Source: Acinetobacter pollinis (GTDB lineage Bacteria; Pseudomonadota; Gammaproteobacteria; Pseudomonadales; Moraxellaceae). Taken from it: DNA of 64,000 nt. Below are positions 55,364-62,281 of this stretch, piece after piece. The first letter of the stretch is position 1, and every line of letters starts with the position of its first letter. The notes below the pieces were generated by a model. That model had not been told where the DNA came from. It saw only the letters and a program-made list of their open reading frames with translations, and did not search any database. Where the stretch lies: the NCBI RefSeq assembly GCF_015627175.1, contig NZ_VTDQ01000010.1, positions 1 to 64,000 of the forward strand. Reading direction: 5' to 3'. The position numbers and the translations under genes were made by a program.

Positions 55364-57253
55364 TTGGCATCAAGTACATTTTCCTATAATCATCAGAAGA
55401 ATTTATTTGTCGCAACAGTCATTTGCTTGTTCGCCATTTTTTTAACCATTATGGTTTTAAATTTTTCTTTTGGTCTCATCGTTTATTATTTAGATCAAGG
55501 TCAATCGATTTGGTGGAATGAGCATAGCCCTGTATTTTTAAGCTGTGTACTATTCATTATGATGATCTCTTTATGTTATGAACTCTATATTTTTAGAGAA
55601 GGTGGTCATTCTTTAGCAAAGCAAATGAGAGCAAGGCATCTTCATGCATTAGAATGTACACCGGAAGAGATTAGAGCTGTAAAATTAACTGAGCAGTTGG
55701 CAGATAAATTTCAGATAGAGATCCCCGCAGTCTATGTATTACCCGATGAAATAGGCGTAAATGCTTTAACTGCAGGAGAAAATAGAAAAGATACAGTGAT
55801 TATTTTAACTTGGGGTGCCTTACAGAACCTAGATGAATTAGAGTTATATGGGCTACTCAGTTATGCTTTTAATCAAATTATTAGTGGTGAAACCAGACAG
55901 AATATCCGACTTAAAATTCTTTTTAGTGCCCTGACTAGCTTTAACCAGTGGGGAAGCAAAATTGCCCGAAGAGGATTTAAACCCTACCGTGGTAATGAGA
56001 AAAATAAATTTGAAACTGTATTGGTCGCAGTTGGCGGTATCATCTGGCTGATGGGGAGTTTAGGCCTTCTTATTTCTAGGTTGGTAAAGTTTCTTACCCT
56101 TTCAGGAAGAACGTTCAAAAATGATATTCATACTCAAGCATTAATAGAAAATAATACCAATTTACAAACATTACTTAGAATCTATGTGCATCATGCTGGT
56201 TCTCAAATTCATAGTTCGTATTCTGAGTCAATCGCTCATATGTGTTTTGCAAATTCATTAAGCCCTCAAAGTTGGTTAAATATTCATCCAAATATTGAAA
56301 GAAGAATTTATAGGTTAAATCCAAATGTGCTTCAAGAGATACAGCTAGAAAATTTAAGAAAAGTACAGCTACAACCTTTATTGGGTTTATTTAAACCATT
56401 TGGTGATGAACAAACAGAAATGAATATTTCATGGATGCCACCTCAGCCATTGCCGTTGATTCGTTTAACACCCATGGGATTTCCATCTAAAGATGAAATT
56501 AGACCACTGAATCCTTCAGTAAGAAAATCTATAAAACAGCCTGAACTCGTTAAGCGAGCATTGCAAACCAATACAGGTGCAAGAGAAGTACTTGTTGCTG
56601 TACTTATGATTAGACAGTACAAAGAATTTATACCAAAAAATGCGTTAGTGAGTCATGCTATTGTTGATGCTTTATTGGGCATCGATGCTAGATTACATGT
56701 ACAAATATTTCTAGATGCCTGTGATACATTAAGCACAATGCCACAGAGTATAGCTAGACAGTTCTTAACTAAACTTGCGCAGATTGCTCAATCTGATGGT
56801 AAAATTGGCCTATTAGATGCATTGTTATTAGATAAAGTAAAAAACCAATTAAATTTACTACCTGTACATATGCCTACTGCTTATGATGATATTCAATTTA
56901 ATATTGTTCGTTTAGTCGATGCTCTAGTGTATATCGATCAGATAGATATAGAAAATAGTCTTAGTCGTAGAAATAAAATTATTCAACAGCTAATCTCTGA
57001 AAAAGAGGTATATAAATATGAATTTGTCTCCGACGAGCATATCGATTTTGGAAATATATTGCATTCTATATCTGGGCTTTTATTGAGAGACCGATTAAAA
57101 ATACTTGGTATTATAGAGCATTCTATTTGCAGTGATAGGGTAATGACTCAAGATGAGTTAGATGTACTGGCATTATTGTATTGGCGATTTGGATTTGAAA
57201 ATGATGAAATTGTTGAACAAATTTTAAACCAAAATAGTTTAATGATTGTATAG
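55364..57253 (+). CDS. M48-peptidase-like membrane protein without the HExxH site
   Basis: 629 residues; the start is TTG at 55364 with AAGG nine bases upstream. Two N-terminal transmembrane helices (residues 16-42 and 56-76) are followed by a region that reads like an HtpX/M48 core: IPAVYVLPDEIGVNALTAG, then DTVIILTWGALQNLDELELYGLLSYAFNQI. In active HtpX-type enzymes the last segment contains HELAH; here residues 167-171 are YAFNQ, so both zinc histidines and the catalytic glutamate are lost. A further hydrophobic segment lies near 225-240 and the remaining 380 residues are a mostly helical soluble domain that I do not recognise. It may be a structural or regulatory pseudopeptidase. Confidence 0.7.
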   Translation: MASSTFSYNHQKNLFVATVICLFAIFLTIMVLNFSFGLIVYYLDQGQSIWWNEHSPVFLSCVLFIMMISLCYELYIFREGGHSLAKQMRARHLHALECTPEEIRAVKLTEQLADKFQIEIPAVYVLPDEIGVNALTAGENRKDTVIILTWGALQNLDELELYGLLSYAFNQIISGETRQNIRLKILFSALTSFNQWGSKIARRGFKPYRGNEKNKFETVLVAVGGIIWLMGSLGLLISRLVKFLTLSGRTFKNDIHTQALIENNTNLQTLLRIYVHHAGSQIHSSYSESIAHMCFANSLSPQSWLNIHPNIERRIYRLNPNVLQEIQLENLRKVQLQPLLGLFKPFGDEQTEMNISWMPPQPLPLIRLTPMGFPSKDEIRPLNPSVRKSIKQPELVKRALQTNTGAREVLVAVLMIRQYKEFIPKNALVSHAIVDALLGIDARLHVQIFLDACDTLSTMPQSIARQFLTKLAQIAQSDGKIGLLDALLLDKVKNQLNLLPVHMPTAYDDIQFNIVRLVDALVYIDQIDIENSLSRRNKIIQQLISEKEVYKYEFVSDEHIDFGNILHSISGLLLRDRLKILGIIEHSICSDRVMTQDELDVLALLYWRFGFENDEIVEQILNQNSLMIV

Positions 57254-57318
57254 GTTTTCTACATGTAAATAATTACATCAATGTTAGAATAGTCGTCTTC
57301 TTAAATTGAACCTTAAAT

Positions 57319-58050
57319 ATGAGTGAGCAGCAACAGTCATCAGTACATCATCGTAATATCCTTTCACATTTGGGAATTGATCTTTGGATTCCTAGAGATG
57401 TTGCCGTTGAAGAAAATGATGCGTCTGTTTTTTGGCGTGACCAAGTATCATGTGCTGAAATTAATTTAAATGAAGAAGCTGAATTAAACGTTGAGAGTAT
57501 TTCAATTGAACGAGAAGTGAAGCTTGAAAATATAGAGCCTCAATCTATTATTTCTTTAGAAAAACTAGAAAAACTAGAAAAACTAGAAAAACTAGAAAAA
57601 CTAGAAAAACTAGAAAAACTAGAAAAACTAGAAAAACTAGAAAAACTAGAAAAACTAGAAAAACTAGAAAAACTAGAAAAACTAGAAAAAGAGATAGATC
57701 CTTTTATACTTACCGTATTGGTTTCAGTAAAAAAAATTATTTTTATCAATACATTTGATATTTCTAGCGAAGAGAGAACTTTACTCAATAATATGATTCA
57801 TACACTTGAATTGGTGCAATATGAGTTAAAGTGGCCAATACTTGAAACCTTAAAAGATTCAAATTTTCTTCAGTTTTATTTGGATGGTTTTATCGACGCG
57901 AAATGTAATGAGTTTGAATGTGCTGTTCTTGTAGGAAATAGACCGAAAGGCTTAGTATTTACCTTCAACAAAGAATTTCCATCTTTAAGTCAATTGTTGA
58001 ATAGTGCTCAAGACAAAAGAGATTTATGGGAGTATTGGAAAAGCGTTTAG
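57319..58050 (+). CDS. HolD-like protein (DNA polymerase III psi?) with a LEK-repeat insert
   Basis: 243 residues. The N-terminal RNILSHLGIDLWIPR resembles the tau/gamma-binding start of the DNA polymerase III psi subunit; FILTVLVSVKKIIFINTFDIS and the C-terminal LLNSAQDKRDLWEYWKSV would match its central strand and last helix. E. coli HolD has 137 residues; here an acidic linker and 15 consecutive Leu-Glu-Lys triplets (residues 80-124) are inserted. Because the insert has a three-residue period, it should form one long charged helix rather than a normal heptad coiled coil. The psi assignment is a pattern match by eye and needs a profile search. The gene is 65 bp after the M48-like gene. Confidence 0.5.
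   Translation: MSEQQQSSVHHRNILSHLGIDLWIPRDVAVEENDASVFWRDQVSCAEINLNEEAELNVESISIEREVKLENIEPQSIISLEKLEKLEKLEKLEKLEKLEKLEKLEKLEKLEKLEKLEKLEKLEKEIDPFILTVLVSVKKIIFINTFDISSEERTLLNNMIHTLELVQYELKWPILETLKDSNFLQFYLDGFIDAKCNEFECAVLVGNRPKGLVFTFNKEFPSLSQLLNSAQDKRDLWEYWKSV
57556..57690 (+). repeat. 9-bp tandem repeat, 15 copies (LEK)
   Basis: Fourteen perfect CTAGAAAAA units (57565-57690) preceded by one TTAGAAAAA (57556-57564). The array is in frame, so gain or loss of a unit changes protein length by one LEK without a frameshift. Perfect identity of the units points to recent expansion by slippage. Confidence 0.97.
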
Positions 58051-58069
58051 AAAACGTTAAACGCTTTTT
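58039..58069. terminator. Bidirectional terminator between the HolD-like gene and yqeY
   Basis: Ten-bp perfect stem AAAAGCGTTT/AAACGCTTTT (58039-58048, 58059-58068) with A and T runs, overlapping the stop codon of the HolD-like gene. Confidence 0.8.
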
Positions 58070-58089
58070 ACGAGTGATTTAGATAAGTG

Positions 58090-58536
58090 TTAGTTAAGTT
58101 TTGCTTTAACTTTAGCTGATGCAATTGCAGCATCGGCACGTCCGGCTATGATCGGACGTAGAGAATTCATCACCTTACCCATATCTTTCATGCTAGTAGC
58201 ACTTTGATCAGCAATAATCTGATCAATGACAGAATCAAGTTCTTCCTCAGTCATAGCGGCTGGTAGAAATTGAGATAGAATCTCAATTTCGGCTTGTTCT
58301 TTACTAGCTAAATCGTCTCGGCCAGCACCGGCAAAAGCCTTTACTGACTCTTTACGTTGTTTAACTTGCTTCTCAACAATTGCAAGGACTTGATTATTAT
58401 CAAGTTCTATGCGTTCATCGACTTCAATTTGCTTAATTGCAGCTTGCAGACTACGAATAACAGTTACAGTTGCCATTTCTTTAGCACGCATGGCACTTTT
58501 AAGAGCATCAGTAATTTGGTTTTTTAAATTAGTCAT
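58090..58536 (-). CDS. yqeY: YqeY/GatB-tail-like protein
   Basis: 148-residue helical protein of the YqeY family (related to the tail domain of GatB): MTNLKNQITDALKSAMRAKEMATVTVIRSLQAAIKQIE-type start, VEKQVKQRKESVKAFAGAGRDDLA and GKVMNSLRPIIAGRADA. The biochemical role is not established; tRNA-linked functions have been suggested from homology. It follows rpsU by 27 bp, a common pairing. Confidence 0.92.
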   Translation of the reverse strand: MTNLKNQITDALKSAMRAKEMATVTVIRSLQAAIKQIEVDERIELDNNQVLAIVEKQVKQRKESVKAFAGAGRDDLASKEQAEIEILSQFLPAAMTEEELDSVIDQIIADQSATSMKDMGKVMNSLRPIIAGRADAAIASAKVKAKLN

Positions 58537-58563
58537 AGTCTTTCAGCTTCAATCACAAATTAA

Positions 58564-58779
58564 TTAGTAAAGGCGAGTAGTACGTACAGATTCGCGAGCC
58601 AATTTCTTTTGGTAGCGCTTAACAGCAGCAGCTTTTTTACGCTTACGCTCTTGAGTTGGTTTTTCGTAGAATTCACGTTTACGAACATCAGCTAAAACAC
58701 CAGCTTTTTCGCAAGAACGTTTGAAACGACGGATAGCTACGTCTACTGGTTCGCCTTCTTTCAATTTAACTTGTGGCAT
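58564..58779 (-). CDS. rpsU: 30S ribosomal protein S21
   Basis: 71-residue, highly basic protein: [28 protein letters not shown] and the Arg/Lys-rich [20 protein letters not shown] are diagnostic of bS21. It is divergent from tsaD across 144 bp, the classical macromolecular-synthesis neighbourhood, here with yqeY rather than dnaG and rpoD downstream. Confidence 0.98.
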
Positions 58780-58923
58780 GAAGAATCCTCAATATTTATG
58801 GATAAATCTAAAGCGGAATTGCTTTAGAAAACAAGTGAAGTGCAGTATTTTACTCATTTACTTCTCATATCACAAGTCTATAATGGTGATTGTCGTAAAT
58901 TGGACTCATAAATAGGCACTTAA

Positions 58924-59940
58924 ATGATTGTTTTAGGCTTGGAAACCTCTTGTGATGAAACAGGATTAGCACTCTATGACAGTGAGAAGGGGCTACTTGG
59001 TCAAGTGTTATATAGTCAAATTCAGTTACATGCTGAATATGGTGGTGTGGTGCCCGAGTTGGCATCGCGTGATCATGTGAGAAAGTTGATTCCTTTACTT
59101 GATGAATTGCTTGCACAGTCAAAGGTAACTAAAAAGCAAATTGATGCAGTAGCATATACACGTGGTCCAGGATTAATGGGTGCATTAATGACAGGCGCAC
59201 TTTTTGGGCGCACGTTAGCATTTGCTTTAGATAAACCAGCAATTGGTGTACATCATATGGAAGGTCATATGTTGGCTCCTTTACTTTCTGAAACTCCACC
59301 TAAATTTCCTTTTGTTGCATTACTTGTTTCTGGTGGACATACACAATTAATGGCAGCTTATGGCATTGGTGAGTATGAAATATTGGGGGAATCGATTGAC
59401 GATGCAGCTGGTGAAGCATTTGATAAAGTGGCTAAGATGATGGGACTGGCATATCCAGGGGGACCAAACATTGCAAAACTTGCTTTAGATGGTAACCCAC
59501 AAGCATTCGATTTTCCGCGTCCAATGCTACATAAAGATTTAGTATTCTCTTTTAGTGGTTTGAAAACTGCCGTTTCAGTGCAACTGAAAAAAATAGAGGG
59601 ACAAGATAGAGATGCCGATATTGCAGCCTCTTTTCAAGAAGCAATTGTAGATACACTTGTGAAAAAGTCAGTGAAAGCCTTGAAGCAGACCAACCTAAAA
59701 CGATTAGTGATCGCAGGTGGGGTAAGTGCAAATTTAAGACTGCGAGAAAAACTTGAAGCGGAACTGGCTAAAATAAAAGCACATGTTTACTATGCAGAAC
59801 CCGCATTGTGTACAGATAACGGTGCAATGATTGCTTTTGCAGGTTATCAGCGCTTAAAAGGTGGAGCTAGTGATGGATTGGCTGTTACAACAACACCAAG
59901 ATGGCCAATGACTGAACTTGAGGTACCTACACAGGTTTAA
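58924..59940 (+). CDS. tsaD: tRNA N6-threonylcarbamoyladenosine transferase TsaD
   Basis: 338-residue ASKHA-fold protein that transfers threonylcarbamoyl to A37 of ANN-decoding tRNAs, with TsaB, TsaE and TsaC elsewhere. Motifs: [16 protein letters not shown], the metal-binding [38 protein letters not shown] and [12 protein letters not shown]. It ends at a convergent inverted repeat shared with the DUF1653 gene. Confidence 0.98.
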   Translation: MIVLGLETSCDETGLALYDSEKGLLGQVLYSQIQLHAEYGGVVPELASRDHVRKLIPLLDELLAQSKVTKKQIDAVAYTRGPGLMGALMTGALFGRTLAFALDKPAIGVHHMEGHMLAPLLSETPPKFPFVALLVSGGHTQLMAAYGIGEYEILGESIDDAAGEAFDKVAKMMGLAYPGGPNIAKLALDGNPQAFDFPRPMLHKDLVFSFSGLKTAVSVQLKKIEGQDRDADIAASFQEAIVDTLVKKSVKALKQTNLKRLVIAGGVSANLRLREKLEAELAKIKAHVYYAEPALCTDNGAMIAFAGYQRLKGGASDGLAVTTTPRWPMTELEVPTQV

Positions 59941-59943
59941 AAG

Positions 59944-59967
59944 TAAGGTGAGTGATTGCTCACCTTA
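59944..59967. terminator. Inverted repeat between tsaD and the DUF1653 gene
   Basis: Nine-bp perfect stem TAAGGTGAG/CTCACCTTA with a six-base loop between convergent genes; there are no good T-runs, so termination strength is uncertain. Confidence 0.55.
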
Positions 59968-59975
59968 GTTACATG

Positions 59976-60197
59976 CTAGAAGTTTGGCTTCAAAAATGCA
60001 AAGCGAGGCTGTTTTGTTTGATCAGGTAAATTTACTTCTTCTAGAAACATACTTGCTGGGCGTACCCATAGAGAAAAGTCATCATATAAACATTGATACA
60101 CAACTAAAACTTCTTGGGTTTCGCTATGTTTGGCTGTACCTATAACTTGGTAAAGTTGGCCTTTGTAGTGTTTATAAATACCGTGTGGAATTTGCAT
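59976..60197 (-). CDS. DUF1653 small protein
   Basis: 73 residues from the ATG at 60197, which follows GGGATG; a start 12 bases earlier at 60209 lacks a ribosome binding site. [30 protein letters not shown] and a conserved LWVRP segment identify DUF1653, a small beta-rich family of unknown function. It is 25 bp downstream of a GFA-type gene on the same strand. Confidence 0.88.
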   Translation of the reverse strand: MQIPHGIYKHYKGQLYQVIGTAKHSETQEVLVVYQCLYDDFSLWVRPASMFLEEVNLPDQTKQPRFAFLKPNF

Positions 60198-60233
60198 AAT
60201 GCATCCCATAATAAATAATGGAATATAGTAAAG

Positions 60234-60641
60234 CTAAACGGTATGTTGAGTAAATAAATCCTCTTGTGTGAGTTTAATTGTTGTATTTGCAAAACTATAA
60301 TAACTAGGCTTTTCTTCAATAAACACTTCGGTATCTAATGTGAGTTGATTGTGGTTCATTTCAAGTAAATTACAATTTACATTACAGTAAGAGCAGTCTT
60401 TTTTTTGCCAAAAAATAAATGTGCCACATCCTTTGCAGAAACCTCTGTGAGCCCATTCAGATGAGTTAAAAACAGTAAGCATTGCTATGTTTTGTATAAT
60501 TAAACTTTTCGGTTCGACTTCTATGGATAATGAAATACCTCCAGATTGTTTTCGGCAAATTGAACAGTGACATGCTGTGACATTTAAAGATTTGGGGTCT
60601 GCACTAAAAGTGATTTCTCCACATAAACATTTTCCTTCCAT
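60234..60641 (-). CDS. GFA/CENP-V-type zinc protein
   Basis: 135 residues with the zinc-binding cysteine set of the Gfa (glutathione-dependent formaldehyde-activating enzyme-like) family: GKCLCGEITF, ACHCSICRKQSGG and FCKGCGTFIFW. Two additional cysteines (CSYCNVNC) lie in the C-terminal half. Family members vary in function and few have proven formaldehyde activity, so only the fold is claimed. Confidence 0.88.
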   Translation of the reverse strand: MEGKCLCGEITFSADPKSLNVTACHCSICRKQSGGISLSIEVEPKSLIIQNIAMLTVFNSSEWAHRGFCKGCGTFIFWQKKDCSYCNVNCNLLEMNHNQLTLDTEVFIEEKPSYYSFANTTIKLTQEDLFTQHTV

Positions 60642-60784
60642 TAAATTATCTCATTCAACTTATATGTTTGAAGCTTAGCCTAATTTGTTTAAATCTACGA
60701 TTATTTAACAGTATTCCATAAGTGACATTTTGTGTTTTGATATAAAACGTTATAATTATTTGAAATTCAATGTAATGGGTGAGT

Positions 60785-61375
60785 ATGCCATTTACCATTA
60801 AAGAAACAGTTGTTTATGAAGAAGACGTGAAAAAAAGTCGTTTCCAAGCATTTGCGATTCCTGTTGAAACGGAAGAAGAGATCAAAACAGTTTTAGAAAC
60901 TTATAAAGATATTTCGACAACACACCAGTGTTGGGCATGGAAGATAGGGCATAATGTTCGGTTTAATGATGACGGTGAGCCCTCAGGAACAGCAGGTCGT
61001 CCTATTTTGGCAACAATTGAGGGTAATGAGTTAACCAATATATTGGTATTGGTTAATCGGTGGTATGGCGGTGTGAAGTTGGGCACGGGTGGATTAGTAC
61101 GTGCCTATGGTGGTACAGCAGGAAAAGCCTTACTTCTAGTAGATAAAATAGAACTCATAGAAAAGATAGATGTATATTTTGAGTGTAATTTTAGTGAGTG
61201 GCCAATTTTGCAGTATGAACTGGTGCAAAACCAAATAACCTTTTCTGAAGAATATACAGCCACAGGTGTGAGTGTTAACGCAAAAATACAGATACATCAG
61301 CGCATTGAACTTGCGAAAAAAGTACAGGATGTCACACGTGGTAGAGAAGAATTAAAAGGAACTCATGATGACTGA
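60785..61375 (+). CDS. YigZ/IMPACT family protein
   Basis: About 196 residues from ATG 60785 (a GTG at 60779 is an alternative). The N-terminal IMPACT domain shows KKSRFQAFAIP, HQCWAWKIG, FNDDGEPSGTAGRPIL and LVNRWYGGVKLGTGGLVRAYG; the C-terminal DUF1949-like half is beta-rich. In eukaryotes IMPACT proteins inhibit GCN2; the bacterial role is not settled. It overlaps the next gene by 11 bases. Confidence 0.92.
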   Translation: MPFTIKETVVYEEDVKKSRFQAFAIPVETEEEIKTVLETYKDISTTHQCWAWKIGHNVRFNDDGEPSGTAGRPILATIEGNELTNILVLVNRWYGGVKLGTGGLVRAYGGTAGKALLLVDKIELIEKIDVYFECNFSEWPILQYELVQNQITFSEEYTATGVSVNAKIQIHQRIELAKKVQDVTRGREELKGTHDD

Positions 61376-61979
61376 TCCTTTACTTAAATATAGAGAACAA
61401 CATAAGCACCGTTTAAACTATATGCCATGGTTATACTGGCGGTTAAAAGACAAACATAAAGTTTGGGCGGAGGCTTGGCAAAAAGAATATCAAGAATATT
61501 TGCAAACTATGGAAACAGTTGAAATAGGAAAGAATTGCTTTATTTCGCCGTTAGCACATATCTTTGCGGAGCCTGGACGTAAAATTATTATTGGCGATCA
61601 TACATTTATTGCTGCTGACGCTACATTACATGGTCCTTTACAGATAGGTAGTGAAGTTGCGATCAACCATCATTGTATTTTAGATGGGGGAAAAGCGGGA
61701 ATCGTTATTCATGATCAGGCACGATTGGCTGCATATACACATTTATATGCATTTGATCATGGTGTGAATTTAGAAAACCCAATTTATCAGCAACCTGTTC
61801 GCTCACAAGGTATTGAGATTGGGAAAGATGTTTGGTTAGGAGCACATGTTGGTGTGAAAGATGGTATTAAAATAGGAAATCATGCTGTGGTGGGTATGAA
61901 TAGCATGGTCACTAAAGATGTTGAAAGTGCACACGTTGTTGCAGGAAATCCTGCAAAATTTATTCGTATTCGGGAATAA
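61365..61979 (+). CDS. Hexapeptide-repeat acyltransferase (maltose O-acetyltransferase type)
   Basis: 204 residues. The last 140 are left-handed beta-helix repeats ([LIV]-G-x4) such as IGDHTFIAADATLHGPLQIGSEVAINHHCIL, with the probable catalytic His in FDHG, and the acetyltransferase-type ending GAHVGVKDGIKIGNHAVVGMNSMVTKDVE. The acceptor (sugar or other) cannot be read. ATGs at 61365 and 61368 are both possible; AAAAGGA precedes them. It overlaps the YigZ gene and is probably in its operon. Confidence 0.88.
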   Translation: MMTDPLLKYREQHKHRLNYMPWLYWRLKDKHKVWAEAWQKEYQEYLQTMETVEIGKNCFISPLAHIFAEPGRKIIIGDHTFIAADATLHGPLQIGSEVAINHHCILDGGKAGIVIHDQARLAAYTHLYAFDHGVNLENPIYQQPVRSQGIEIGKDVWLGAHVGVKDGIKIGNHAVVGMNSMVTKDVESAHVVAGNPAKFIRIRE

Positions 61980-62281
61980 TAATACTTCTTGTTAAGAATA
62001 ATTTAATTGTTATAGCATAACATTTTTTGATTCATCATATAATGATAAATTATCATATCATGTCACTAAATTTTAAAAGATATTTGCTAATTTATTATTA
62101 GGTTGAATGGGCAAGATCCCTGTAAAAGAAACAGAGATATACATTTTTAAATGTACGTAAATTACAGTGCATTTGTAAAATAAACTATGCCTTTTGCGGG
62201 TGGATAAGCTTAAATTGCTTCTTAGGTCTAAGATTTGAATAAACTCATCAAAAATACTATTTCACTTTTAATGGAAAAAAT
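61980..62281. other. Intergenic region upstream of pgaB
   Basis: 302 bp without a gene. It holds a 7-1-7 AT-rich palindrome ATGATAA-A-TTATCAT (62042-62056), and a second inverted repeat TACATTT/AAATGTA (62140-62146, 62149-62155). No pgaA remnant is seen. The pgaB promoter must lie here, and the palindromes are candidate operators. Confidence 0.5.

Noticed and set aside
57556-57690. CRISPR-like repeat array
   Set aside because: Units are 9 bp, directly adjacent, with no spacers, and they lie in frame inside a gene.
57540-57788. Minus-strand 82-residue frame made of Ser-Phe-Ser repeats
   Set aside because: It is only the reverse reading of the 9-bp LEK array, with no ribosome binding site and no composition of a real protein.
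62101-62281. c-di-GMP riboswitch in the pgaB leader
   Set aside because: The conserved GEMM core and paired helices are not recognisable; only simple palindromes are present.
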